A stretch of 64,000 bases of DNA from Cohnella mopanensis (GCF_022352055.1 NZ_JAKRWM010000001.1:186001-250000), one strand, 5' to 3'; shown: positions 9,896 through 17,643, numbered from the stretch's first letter. Numbers and translations: made by a program. The notes: generated from the sequence alone by a model not told the origin.

Positions 9896-10705
9896 TTATA
9901 GAGGCAAATCGCGTTTGCGAAACAAAACGATGGCCAGCCCGAAAGAAACGACTCCGATGACGGAGAGAAGGAGGATGGATAAGGTGAAATCGGCAGTTCC
10001 GTTTACAATTTCACTCGGCTGATAGAGGGAGAAGAGAGACAGTTTTCTCATCCAAACGATCTTGTCGCTGAATTTACCCATGAGATCCAAGCTGAAGAAC
10101 GCGAATGTAATCAATCCGGAAACCCGGAGCGCCTTCTTCTCGTCATTGGAAAGAGAGGACACCAGGAAGGAGATTCCCCCAACGGCAATGAAGAGCAATA
10201 ACGCGGTCACATTCATTTGAATGAACTTGGTTGTATCGAATGGATAGTGATCTCGCAGAAACCATGCGCTCCCAGCCAAACCGGCTATGGTCGTCACTGC
10301 CATGATCAAGAACAGTCCGGTCGCCATAACGCTTGCCTGAGTGAATGCGACTTTCCCGCGTGTTGACGGGGTTGATAGCAAATAGGCCATTGAGCCATGA
10401 TCTACTAGTCTGGCCATTAATTGCGTGGATAACTGGACGCATACGATGGAGAGGATGAGAACTAATATTAATCCGTAGTATTCCCCGGAGATGAAAGCCT
10501 CGGCGCTACCGAACCCGTTAAGGGAAAAAGCTTGGCTGACGCCCTCTGGCATCGATTGAACGAGTTCATCGATTGCTTTGGCGTTATTGGCGATGCTTGG
10601 ATATAACCAAAACATGAGAAGGATATAGAACGCCGAACCGAATGCGTAGTTGATGAAGCTCTTCATGTTCACTTTCATCATCTGCTTATATAAGGTGACA
10701 TTCAT
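9896..10705 (-). CDS. ABC-2 type exporter permease
   Basis: This 269-residue membrane protein has about six hydrophobic segments: an N-terminal one after a short cytoplasmic lead (AFYILLMFWLY), then VLILSIVCVQL, GLFLIMAVTTIAGLAG, a pair around residues 155-190, and a final ILLLSVIGVVSFGLAIVLF before a basic C-terminus. This is the layout of ABC-2 exporter permeases, and the length fits a half-size subunit. The start codon overlaps the stop of the ATPase gene by 4 bases, so the two are translationally coupled. The pair lies opposite a TetR-family gene, a usual arrangement for drug or peptide exporters. The substrate cannot be read from the sequence. Export of the neighbouring NRPS product is possible, but the genes are convergent rather than in one operon. 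Confidence 0.85.
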   Translation of the reverse strand: MNVTLYKQMMKVNMKSFINYAFGSAFYILLMFWLYPSIANNAKAIDELVQSMPEGVSQAFSLNGFGSAEAFISGEYYGLILVLILSIVCVQLSTQLMARLVDHGSMAYLLSTPSTRGKVAFTQASVMATGLFLIMAVTTIAGLAGSAWFLRDHYPFDTTKFIQMNVTALLLFIAVGGISFLVSSLSNDEKKALRVSGLITFAFFSLDLMGKFSDKIVWMRKLSLFSLYQPSEIVNGTADFTLSILLLSVIGVVSFGLAIVLFRKRDLPL

Positions 10706-11589
10706 TGTATTTTCTCCTTCCGATCATAGTAATTCATGAATAGATCTTCAAGGTTTTGGGTGAAAATATCGATGTTGCGCACTTTGTATTTAGCCGTCTC
10801 TTCGACGAACTGATTATAATCTCCCTGAACGGAAACTCTTACTCTATTCCCATCGCGAGATTCGATAGTCAAACCGGATTCCAGGAACGATTGGGCTTCG
10901 GTTTGATGCTCGAAGCTAACTTCGAATAGCTTCCGTTGCATGGACTGCAATTCATGGATATTTTTGATGGCGATGATAGCACCGTCCTTAATGATTGCGG
11001 CGCGATCGCATGTTCTTTCGATTTCCGGAAAGCTATGCGAGGACATCAGAAACGTTCTCCCACGCGCTTTCTCTTCTAACACGATTTCAATAAACACTTT
11101 CTGCATAAGAGGATCGAGACCGGAAGTCGGTTCATCCAGAATAATCACTTCCGGATCATGCATGAATGCGGCTACGATCCCGACTTTTTGCTTCATGCCT
11201 TTGGACATTTTGCGGATGGGGGTGTCGACGTCGAATTGTAGACGATCGATCAAACGGTTGCGCTTGGACAAATCTTGAATGCCCTGCATCGCCGCCATGA
11301 AATTCAAGAACGTCTTGCCCGTCATCCCTTCGATAAATGAGATTTCGCCCGGCAGGTAGCCGATGTACTCTTGCACTTTCCCCTGCTCCTTCCAAGTATC
11401 CAGCCCATTCACTTTCACATATCCTTTGTCCGGTTTCATGAAGCCCATAATATGTCGGATCGTCGTTGACTTCCCAGCTCCGTTCGGGCCTAGAAAGCCG
11501 AATACCTCCCCTTTATTCACCTCGAACGAGACATCGAAAATCCCTTTCCCATTCGAGAATGTCTTCGTCAACTGATTAACGGTTAACAT
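10702..11589 (-). CDS. ABC exporter ATP-binding protein
   Basis: This 295-residue ATPase powers the adjacent ABC-2 permease. Walker A is GPNGAGKST near residues 34-42, the signature is MSKGMKQKV (a common exporter variant of LSGGQ), and Walker B with the D-loop is VIILDEPTSGLD, followed by the switch His in MSSHSF. The roughly 80 residues after the ATPase core form the C-terminal extension typical of the CcmA/YhaQ type. The gene is preceded by AGGAGGT with 5-6 bases to the ATG. It is the first gene of the minus-strand pair. The upstream region is shared with the TetR gene and carries two inverted repeats, so repression by that TetR protein is the likely control. Confidence 0.92.
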   Translation of the reverse strand: MLTVNQLTKTFSNGKGIFDVSFEVNKGEVFGFLGPNGAGKSTTIRHIMGFMKPDKGYVKVNGLDTWKEQGKVQEYIGYLPGEISFIEGMTGKTFLNFMAAMQGIQDLSKRNRLIDRLQFDVDTPIRKMSKGMKQKVGIVAAFMHDPEVIILDEPTSGLDPLMQKVFIEIVLEEKARGRTFLMSSHSFPEIERTCDRAAIIKDGAIIAIKNIHELQSMQRKLFEVSFEHQTEAQSFLESGLTIESRDGNRVRVSVQGDYNQFVEETAKYKVRNIDIFTQNLEDLFMNYYDRKEKIQ

Positions 11590-11610
11590 ACCTTTACCTC
11601 CTAAAGAGAA

Positions 11611-11644
11611 GATATGAAATAATAAAGTAAATACATTTCATATC
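11611..11644. promoter_or_regulatory. Inverted-repeat operator 1 (TetR/ABC exporter intergenic)
   Basis: GATATGAAAT (11611-11620) is mirrored exactly by ATTTCATATC (11635-11644). The core ATGAAA-N16-TTTCAT spans 11614-11641. It lies just upstream of the exporter ATPase gene and shares its geometry with a second site at 11685-11712, which suggests two binding sites for the divergent TetR regulator. Confidence 0.6.
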
Positions 11645-11684
11645 TGCTATACTATGCTCGAACGACTGTATCGTCAACAATTTA

Positions 11685-11712
11685 ATGAAATATTTACATA
11701 TTTTTGTTTCAT
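11685..11712. promoter_or_regulatory. Inverted-repeat operator 2 (TetR/ABC exporter intergenic)
   Basis: The repeat is ATGAAA-N16-TTTCAT, 28 bp in total, with the same half-sites and the same spacing as the site at 11614-11641. It sits about 30 bases upstream of the TetR start, where binding would also allow autorepression. Confidence 0.55.
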
Positions 11713-11740
11713 TATTTTCAACCTATTTTATGGAGTTAGG

Positions 11741-12343
11741 GTGAACGGTATGAATGGTTTTGAGAAAAGGGCAAACCAGATTAAAGCGAAAATCATGAAA
11801 ACAACGTTGGAAATGCTCCGGGCATCAGATCCGAAGAAGGTTCGGATCGCCGATATTTCCAAGTTGGCTAAAGTTTCGCAAGTTACGATCTATAACTATT
11901 TCGGAAGCAAAGAGGAGCTTATCCGCGAGGTGTTCAAAAACTACTTCGATAAGACGATCCGCGATTTCGAGGAATATATGAACGAAGGGCATTCGTTAAA
12001 GGAAAAGATCGAGCACATCATTTTGCTGGAAAAAGAATCGTATAAGGATTTTACGCCAGGCCTTATTAAACAACTCATAACCGAAGATAACGAGCTGTCC
12101 CAGTATATCGAAAGGCAATATAGGGAGACGACGATTCCTTTGACCGTTCGGATAATTAATGAGGGGAAAGAAAGCGGGGAAATCTCGGAGAACGTTACCG
12201 TCGAGAACGTATTGGCTTTTATTCAACTCTATATGAATCAGTATGAATCGATATTGGAAATGGCTCAGAAAAGCGGGGATACGGATAACTTTCTCGAGGG
12301 AATGGTTCATATGTTTTTTTACGGGGTATGCGGCAAAAGATAA
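11741..12343 (+). CDS. TetR/AcrR-family transcriptional regulator
   Basis: The N-terminal helix-turn-helix is clear: the segment KVRIADISKLAKVSQVTIYN, followed by YFGSKEELIREVF, is the standard TetR signature. The remaining 140 or so residues form the helical ligand-binding and dimer domain. GTG 11741 was chosen because GGAG ends 5 bases before it; ATG 11750, three codons on, is the alternative. An in-frame ATG at 11654 would add a hydrophobic, Phe-rich leader unlike any TetR N-terminus and would run through the operator. The gene diverges from the ABC exporter pair, with two matched inverted repeats between them, so it most likely represses the exporter and itself. The inducer is unknown. 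Confidence 0.9.
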   Translation: MNGMNGFEKRANQIKAKIMKTTLEMLRASDPKKVRIADISKLAKVSQVTIYNYFGSKEELIREVFKNYFDKTIRDFEEYMNEGHSLKEKIEHIILLEKESYKDFTPGLIKQLITEDNELSQYIERQYRETTIPLTVRIINEGKESGEISENVTVENVLAFIQLYMNQYESILEMAQKSGDTDNFLEGMVHMFFYGVCGKR

Positions 12344-12344
12344 A

Positions 12345-12392
12345 AACAATCCCGAGTTCCCGTCGATGCAGCCTGGGAAACACGGGATTGTT
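12345..12392. terminator. Bidirectional terminator
   Basis: The stem is AACAATCCCG (12345-12354) with CGGGATTGTT (12383-12392), strengthened by an inner TTCCC/GGGAA pairing. It lies between the convergent TetR and aldo-keto reductase genes. Confidence 0.8.
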
Positions 12393-12400
12393 ATGTTGTT

Positions 12401-13246
12401 TTAGAAGTCGAAGTTATCCGGATCTGGACCTACCCGGGTATTCCGGTTCAAGGCATCGATTCGGGCAACCTCGTCGCTCGTGAGCTCGAAATCAAACACT
12501 TCCGAGTTCTCGATGATTCGATGTTCTTTCGTAGATTTCGGAATCGTAATTACCCCATGCTGCAAATCCCAGCGCAGAATCACTTGGGCGATCGATTTGC
12601 CGTGTTTGTTCGCGATTTCTTGCAGGACCGGTTGATCGAGCAATTTGCCTTGCATTAACGGAGACCAAGCTTCCATTTGAATGCCATGATCTTGGCAATA
12701 ACGGAGCAGCTCTTGCTGCGTTAAATAGGGATGGAATTCGACCTGGTTAACCATCGGCTTGATTTCGGCATCCTGCATAAGGTCCTCGAGATGATGAACG
12801 TGGAAGTTACTAACGCCGATTGCTTTGATCCGGCCCTCTTGATAGAGCTTCTCCAAAGCGCGCCAAGCTTCTTTGTATTTCGTTTGGACAGGCCAATGAA
12901 TGAGATATAAATCAAGGTAATCTAAACCTAACTTGTTAAGGCTAGTCTCGAAGGCAGTCAGCGTGGATTCATAGCCAAGATCGGCGTTCCATACTTTCGA
13001 GGTGACGAATAGGTCTTTCCTGTCGAGTCCCGTTTCTAGAAGCGCTTCTCGAATTCCTTGGCCGACGCTTTGTTCATTCTGGTAAATAGCCGCCGTATCG
13101 ATGCTTCGGTATCCGTTCTTAATAGCTGCTTTCACGGAATCTACCGCGTCGGAACCTTCTTCAACCTTGAACACCCCTAGACCGAACCAAGGCATAGCGA
13201 CTCCATTGCTTAAAGTTGTCGTTGCTTGTAAACTGTTGGCTGTCAT
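12401..13246 (-). CDS. Aldo/keto reductase (glyoxal/2,5-diketogluconate reductase type)
   Basis: This NADPH-dependent carbonyl reductase of the AKR5 type has about 281 residues. Motifs seen are NGYRSIDTAAIYQNE (catalytic Asp and Tyr), TSKVWN (catalytic Lys), YLIHWP (catalytic His), the IGVSNFHVHHL and NQVEFHP segments, and the C-terminal phosphate-binding loop ITIPKSTKEHRI. The protein is cytosolic and probably reduces small reactive aldehydes or keto-sugars. ATG 13246 was chosen because GGAGTG lies 7-8 bases upstream; a TTG five codons earlier overlaps that ribosome binding site. The next gene upstream, an MFS exporter on the same strand, starts about 1.3 kb away and ends about 55 bases before this gene, so read-through is possible. 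Confidence 0.93.
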   Translation of the reverse strand: MTANSLQATTTLSNGVAMPWFGLGVFKVEEGSDAVDSVKAAIKNGYRSIDTAAIYQNEQSVGQGIREALLETGLDRKDLFVTSKVWNADLGYESTLTAFETSLNKLGLDYLDLYLIHWPVQTKYKEAWRALEKLYQEGRIKAIGVSNFHVHHLEDLMQDAEIKPMVNQVEFHPYLTQQELLRYCQDHGIQMEAWSPLMQGKLLDQPVLQEIANKHGKSIAQVILRWDLQHGVITIPKSTKEHRIIENSEVFDFELTSDEVARIDALNRNTRVGPDPDNFDF

Positions 13247-13301
13247 GATTATCCACTCCAATGATGTTTGATATAAAATCCTGATTTCAGCATTTACTCT
13301 A

Positions 13302-14513
13302 CTATGCGGATATACGTAATTTAGTCGACTTTGTCAAGTCTCGGGCATCCAAAGCACGAACCCAAGCCGTCAAGACAACGGCTCCTGCAACCATTATTGA
13401 ACCGATCCAAGCGGTATGAATAAGTCCGATCGTGTCCGCGATTATCCCTCCCAAGTATGCCCCGATTGCGATGCCCGCATTAAATGCGGCAATATTGAAG
13501 GCCGAAGCTACGTCCACGGAATTCGGCGTATATCGTTCGGCAAGAGTAACTACGTAAACTTGCAGCCCTGGCACGTTCATGAAGGCTAACAGACCCATCA
13601 ATAGGATGGTAAACAATCCAGCAATCTTGAACGGTGCGGCGAACGTTAGTAGGAACAGCACGATAGCTTGTATCGCGAACATATAGAACAACGCGGTTAC
13701 CGGTTTGCGGTTTGCGGCTTTGCCCCCGATCACATTCCCGATGGCGATAGCGATTCCGTAGAGGATAAGGATTAAGACGACCGCTTTTTCGCTAAATCCG
13801 GTTATGTCGTGAAGTAACGGGGATAAATAAGTAAAGACGACGAACGTCCCCCCGTAACCTAACGCCGTAATGGTAAACGCAAGCAACAAGCGGCCGTTCT
13901 TCACGACTTTGAGCTGATCACGAAACGGTGTTGCCTTACCTTTGCGCAATCTGTCAGGTACAAGCACAAGATTAGCGATTAACGCTAAGACGCCGATCAC
14001 AACGATGGCGATAAAAGCAACTCGCCAGCCTAATTGTTGTCCGATCCAAGTGCCTAACGGAACTCCCGTAACGGTAGCAATCGTGAGCCCGGAGAACATG
14101 ATGGCAATGGCACTCGCTCTGCGGTTCTCGGGAACTAAATCGGCCGCTATCGTAGAACCGATAGACATGAATATTCCATGCGCGAACGCGGACAAGATAC
14201 GTGCGACGAGCAGGAGAGCGATGCCGTTCGCGACGGATGCAAGAGCGTTACCTATAATAAAGACGATCATAATCCCGATCAGCAAAGTTTTACGCGATAC
14301 CTTGGAAGTTAACCAAGTTAAGATTGGGGCCCCGAATGTGACTCCTAACGCATATAGAGAGATCGTTAATCCTGCAGTTGTGATCGATATTTGCAAGTCT
14401 TCAGAAATAAGGGGCAGCAACCCCACGCTAATGAACTCCGTTGTCCCTATGGCAAATGCGCTTATCGCTAAAGCAAGTAGCGCAAAAGTATTTTTTTCTC
14501 TGTTCAATTCCAT
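13302..14513 (-). CDS. MFS transporter, DHA1 (AraJ/YdhP-like)
   Basis: About 403 residues form roughly 12 membrane segments. The N-terminal part has the DHA1 hallmarks: FAIGTTEFISVGLLPLI in helix 1, a helix 2-3 loop TSKVSRKTLLIG corresponding to motif A, and ARILSAFAHGIFMSIG in helix 4. Members of this AraJ/YdhP group export sugars, nucleosides or drugs; the substrate here is not determined. ATG 14513 gives the conserved ME-LNREKN start, and GTG 14522 three codons earlier is an alternative. The gene diverges from an HxlR-type regulator, with a 22-bp inverted repeat between them, so it is probably the regulated target. Confidence 0.88.
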   Translation of the reverse strand: MELNREKNTFALLALAISAFAIGTTEFISVGLLPLISEDLQISITTAGLTISLYALGVTFGAPILTWLTSKVSRKTLLIGIMIVFIIGNALASVANGIALLLVARILSAFAHGIFMSIGSTIAADLVPENRRASAIAIMFSGLTIATVTGVPLGTWIGQQLGWRVAFIAIVVIGVLALIANLVLVPDRLRKGKATPFRDQLKVVKNGRLLLAFTITALGYGGTFVVFTYLSPLLHDITGFSEKAVVLILILYGIAIAIGNVIGGKAANRKPVTALFYMFAIQAIVLFLLTFAAPFKIAGLFTILLMGLLAFMNVPGLQVYVVTLAERYTPNSVDVASAFNIAAFNAGIAIGAYLGGIIADTIGLIHTAWIGSIMVAGAVVLTAWVRALDARDLTKSTKLRISA

Positions 14514-14584
14514 GCGCCCCACTTCCCAAGTATGGTCATAACCGGCCGGTAAGTGGTATTATGAGTTACTCCAAACGAATTGAA

Positions 14585-14606
14585 TAGTACGCACTTATAA
14601 GTACTA
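14585..14606. promoter_or_regulatory. HxlR-type operator candidate
   Basis: TAGTAC-N10-GTACTA is a perfect inverted repeat of 22 bp, and the palindrome ACTTATAAGT (14593-14602) overlaps its middle. It lies between the divergent MFS and HxlR genes, where a dimeric winged-helix regulator would control both promoters. Confidence 0.6.
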
Positions 14607-14646
14607 TAGGCACTAAAAAGTAATATAGCGATCAGGAGGGATGTCC

Positions 14647-15012
14647 GTGACCCAAAAAAAATATAACATTTCCGTAGAGGCGACCTTAGACGTCATCGGG
14701 GGCAAATGGAAATGCGTGATCCTCTGTCATCTAACCCATGGTAAAAAAAGAACATGCGATTTAAAAAACGTTATGCCGGCGATTACGCAAAAAATGTTGA
14801 CGCAGCAGTTGAGAGAATTAGAAAATGACGGTATCGTGAATCGTATCATTTACAATCAAGTTCCTCCGAAGGTGGAGTACGAACTCACCGAATACGGAGC
14901 GAGCTTGAAACCGATTCTGGACTCCCTATGCGCGTGGGGCGAAACGCATATTATTAAAGAGTACGGCGATAAAAGCATTATGCTGGAAGATAATATTTTA
15001 AATAACCTATAG
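14647..15012 (+). CDS. HxlR-family winged-helix transcriptional regulator
   Basis: This 121-residue protein is an HxlR/YodB-type winged helix. The core VEATLDVIGGKWKCVILCHL, the recognition part AITQKMLTQQLRELENDGIVNR and the wing VPPKVEYELTEYG are all typical. GTG 14647 was chosen because AGGAGGG (14634-14640) ends 6 bases before it; ATG 14641 directly abuts that site. Many relatives carry a sensing Cys just before the VEATL motif. Here that place reads NISVEATL, so the usual N-terminal redox Cys is absent, although Cys residues occur in KWKCVILC and DSLCAWG. It most likely controls the divergent MFS exporter. Confidence 0.9.
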   Translation: MTQKKYNISVEATLDVIGGKWKCVILCHLTHGKKRTCDLKNVMPAITQKMLTQQLRELENDGIVNRIIYNQVPPKVEYELTEYGASLKPILDSLCAWGETHIIKEYGDKSIMLEDNILNNL

Positions 15013-15028
15013 AAGAGGATGTTGCCCA

Positions 15029-15385
15029 GTGATACATATAACCATTCCGACTCCGGACGTTACCATTACCAAGCAAGCCGCACCGACAATGAGCCATATT
15101 TACGGGTTTACCGACTTCCATCTCATTACAAGGGAATTGGGCGGCATATTCATGTTTTATAATGATAAAGACGAATTGTTGTTCGTAGGCAAGGCAAGAA
15201 AGCTGAGGCCAAGAATCAAGAAACATTTCGAAGATTCTGTATCCCCGATCAAAGAGCATCGAGATGAAGTAACCAAAATCGAAGTATGCTTAGTCGAAGA
15301 CCCTGTTCACCGGGAAATCTATGAAACTTATATCATTAATGAACTCAAAGCGAAATACAACGTGGAAAAAGTGATGTTCCGGTAA
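15029..15385 (+). CDS. Small GIY-YIG-type protein (UvrC N-terminal-like)
   Basis: This 118-residue protein is built around a GIY-YIG nuclease fold. The first motif is GGIFMFYN (GIF for GIY), the second is LLFVGKARKLRPRIKKHF (FVG for YIG, followed by the conserved Arg/Lys helix), and a downstream Glu lies in VHREIYETYIINELKAKYN. This resembles the stand-alone UvrC-N-like proteins of Bacillus annotated as nucleotide excision repair endonucleases. The two degenerate motif Tyr positions leave activity open. GTG 15029 has GAGG 10 bases upstream. The gene starts only 16 bases after hxlR on the same strand and probably shares its transcript. Confidence 0.75.
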   Translation: MIHITIPTPDVTITKQAAPTMSHIYGFTDFHLITRELGGIFMFYNDKDELLFVGKARKLRPRIKKHFEDSVSPIKEHRDEVTKIEVCLVEDPVHREIYETYIINELKAKYNVEKVMFR

Positions 15386-15411
15386 AAGACGACATAGGAC
15401 GGATGGGGATC

Positions 15412-16380
15412 ATGAAGCTTGACCGTTTGCTCGGAATCGTTATCCTACTGATCAATCGCAGAATGATCCAAGCGAAAGAACTGGCCGATCATTTTGAAGT
15501 GTCCATTCGTACGATCTATCGCGATATCGAAGTCATCAATCAAGCGGGTATCCCCGTCGTCTCTTATCCGGGAGCGGGCGGAGGGATCGGGTTAACCGAG
15601 GGGTACCGCCTCGACCGTCATGTTCTGACCAACAATGAACTCGTTGCGATCGTAACCGCGTTGCAAAGCGTCTCGACAACGTACGATACCCCGAACCATA
15701 AGCTACTGCTTGAGAAAATGCATAGCATCGTTCCTGCCGCGGAGACGGAACAATTTCAGTTCCAAACGCAACAGTTTATCGTCGATTTGTCCCCGTGGGG
15801 GCGCAAGGGGCATTTAGAAGAGAAGCTGGCTAAGCTTAGGGTAGCGGTAGAGGAGACGCGTGAGGTATCTTTTGTCTACTGCAGCGCGCAAGGGGAAGAA
15901 ACCGAACGCAGGGTTGAGCCCTACACGCTCGTGTTGAAGAAGCAAACTTGGTACTTATACGCTCTTTGCCTTGATCGCCAGCAATTTCGATTATTTAAGC
16001 TGTTCAGAATGAAGGAATTAGCACTCCAGGAACATCGCTTTACGCGGCATCCGATCTCGATTGATCAAATTCCTTGGAATCAGGGGTGGGTAACTCCCGA
16101 AACGTCGACCCGAGTGGTATTGCGATTTCATCGGAGAGCCAAACATCTGGCGGAGGAATGGTTCGACGTCGAGGCGCTTGTTGCGGAAACAGTCCATGAA
16201 GCGGGCAAAGAACCGGAAGAACGTTATGTCGTCTCGGTCGATTATCCGGAGGATCGCTGGTTATACGGGTTCATCTTAAGCTTCGGTCAAGACGTGGAAG
16301 TGTTGGAGCCTGAGCATATCCGCGGCAAGATCAAAGAGATCGCCATGAATATCGGAAATATTTATAATCCACATTCTTAA
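15412..16380 (+). CDS. YafY/WYL-domain transcriptional regulator
   Basis: About 322 residues. The N-terminal HTH_11 domain reads MKLDRLLGIVILLINRR then ELADHFEVSIRTIYRDIE. A central WYL domain follows (KKQTWYLYALCLDRQQFRLFKLFRM, with W-Y-L visible) and then a C-terminal extension. WYL proteins sense ligands, often nucleotides or single-stranded DNA in some groups, and control nearby genes. ATG 15412 begins the family's usual MK-DRLL start; ATG 15403 is an in-frame alternative. The next gene encodes a zinc-ribbon/GyrI-like protein and is preceded by a TGACA-N6-TGTCA repeat, so this regulator probably controls its neighbour. Confidence 0.9.
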   Translation: MKLDRLLGIVILLINRRMIQAKELADHFEVSIRTIYRDIEVINQAGIPVVSYPGAGGGIGLTEGYRLDRHVLTNNELVAIVTALQSVSTTYDTPNHKLLLEKMHSIVPAAETEQFQFQTQQFIVDLSPWGRKGHLEEKLAKLRVAVEETREVSFVYCSAQGEETERRVEPYTLVLKKQTWYLYALCLDRQQFRLFKLFRMKELALQEHRFTRHPISIDQIPWNQGWVTPETSTRVVLRFHRRAKHLAEEWFDVEALVAETVHEAGKEPEERYVVSVDYPEDRWLYGFILSFGQDVEVLEPEHIRGKIKEIAMNIGNIYNPHS

Positions 16381-16383
16381 ACC

Positions 16384-16429
16384 TGACAAACAGCTGTCAA
16401 GTTACTCCTTGTATAGTTAGGATACTAAC
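16384..16429. promoter_or_regulatory. Two inverted repeats upstream of the zinc-ribbon/GyrI-like gene
   Basis: TGACA-N6-TGTCA (16384-16399) is followed by GTTAG-GATA-CTAAC (16416-16429). Both lie in the 66-base gap between the WYL regulator and the next gene. They are candidate operator and promoter-overlapping elements. No clear -35/-10 pair with standard spacing was found. Confidence 0.45.
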
Positions 16430-16446
16430 GATAAGGAGTGAATGTA

Positions 16447-17214
16447 ATGTCGCAACAACAAGTTGAACTGCAATGCCAAAGCTGCGGAATGCCGCTAACA
16501 AGCCCCGAGGTGTACGGTTCGAATTCGTCGGGAGCACCCGTCCAGGATTACTGTAGTTATTGCTATACGAACGGGGAATTTACCCAGCCGAACTTTAAAG
16601 TGGATGATATGGTCGGCTACTGCATCCCTTTTCTAGTGGAACAAGGGATGGACGAGAACACCGCAAGGGCAATGTTGGCAGGGTCGCTTCCAAGCTTGAA
16701 GCGATGGTCTGCGGACCCAATCGAGCCTTCCTATTCGTTGGTGCAATTGGATGAACTGAAGCTTGTCGGGATTTCGACGATAACGTCCAATGAACAAGAG
16801 TTCGGAACGCAAGGTAAAATCGGCGGATTGTGGGACAAGTTCTGGAAAGATGGCGTACAGCAATCGATTCCGCATTCGTCGGTGGCACCGTCGCAGCCCA
16901 TCTATGGATGCTATACCGATTACGTAATCGGTGCGGCGGGCGAGTATAAAGTTCTGATAGGCTGCAAAGTTGCCGAGATCGGTTCTCTACCGGCGGGATT
17001 GGAGGCCAAAATTCTACCCGCTACACGATATGCCGTCTTTACGACCAGGAAAGGACTAATGCCAGCTGTCGTTATTGAGGCTTGGCAAGCGATCTGGAAA
17101 TGGTCCACCTCTTCGAAGCTGAAGAGAACGTTTACGGGCGATTTCGAGCTCTATGATGAGCGTTGCTCGGACCCTGAGCAAGCTCAGGTCGATATTTATA
17201 TTGCGGTCGAATAA
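16447..17214 (+). CDS. Zinc-ribbon plus GyrI-like (effector-binding) domain protein
   Basis: This 255-residue protein has two parts. Residues 8-85 form a putative zinc-ribbon module with two CxxC knuckles (CQSCGMPL and YCSYCY), a family often written as zinc-ribbon 2. Residues about 95-255 match the GyrI-like/AraC-effector-binding fold (YSLVQLDELKLVGISTITSN, YGCYTDY, and ATRYAVFTTRKG, followed by an ELYDERC-type end). Such proteins bind small hydrophobic or cationic molecules. ATG 16447 was chosen because AAGGAG lies 8 bases upstream; GTG 16438 overlaps that site. The adjacent WYL regulator and the repeats between them suggest a regulator-target pair. Confidence 0.85.
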   Translation: MSQQQVELQCQSCGMPLTSPEVYGSNSSGAPVQDYCSYCYTNGEFTQPNFKVDDMVGYCIPFLVEQGMDENTARAMLAGSLPSLKRWSADPIEPSYSLVQLDELKLVGISTITSNEQEFGTQGKIGGLWDKFWKDGVQQSIPHSSVAPSQPIYGCYTDYVIGAAGEYKVLIGCKVAEIGSLPAGLEAKILPATRYAVFTTRKGLMPAVVIEAWQAIWKWSTSSKLKRTFTGDFELYDERCSDPEQAQVDIYIAVE

Positions 17215-17270
17215 ACCGACGATAAGGTAGGGACCGACTCAAATGGCGGTAAGCTCACTTAAGAGATAGC

Positions 17271-17386
17271 TCGCTTGCCCAAAAAACTGCGTGAAAATGA
17301 AGAAATGGCGATATCGGAGAAGTCATCCCGGTGTCGCCATTTCGCGATTCCACTGTAACTTTTTTGAGTAGATTATGGGCAAGCGA
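17271..17386. repeat. Nested inverted repeat A
   Basis: The outer 11-bp arms TCGCTTGCCCA/TGGGCAAGCGA match perfectly. The inner 10-bp arms GAAATGGCGA/TCGCCATTTC also match, and the inner stem extends by CGG/CCG after three partly matching bases. A run of A after the left arm faces a run of T before the right arm. Confidence 0.7.
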
Positions 17387-17523
17387 AAGCCACCCGACCT
17401 CTCGCAATTCGCGCTACGATAGTGGCGGTGGCAAATCTCATACCCGCATTCCGTGATTTCTTTGCTCTCATGCACGAAGAAGAGTTTCCCTACGCATTTA
17501 ATCCGATATCGATGAGAAAAAGA

Positions 17524-17643
17524 GGACATGTATCTCCTGGAGGAGCGGAGCGTTGGCCTTTGCAGTCGTGAAATTTCCTCGTTATGAGTTTACAAATTCA
17601 AATTTTCACGAATGCAACAGCCACCGGAAGGAGATACATGTCC
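17524..17643. repeat. Inverted repeat B with start-codon-like arms
   Basis: The 15-bp arms GGACATGTATCTCCT and AGGAGATACATGTCC match perfectly, and an inner pair TCGTGAAA/TTTCACGA keeps the same register. The interior (17539-17628) is only partly symmetric. Confidence 0.7.

Noticed and set aside
17323..17529. 68-codon minus-strand frame with an AGGAG-ATAC-ATG start
   Set aside because: Despite the start signal, its product is not recognised, it lies within nested inverted repeats, and the mirrored start on the other strand is dead after five codons. More likely a remnant.
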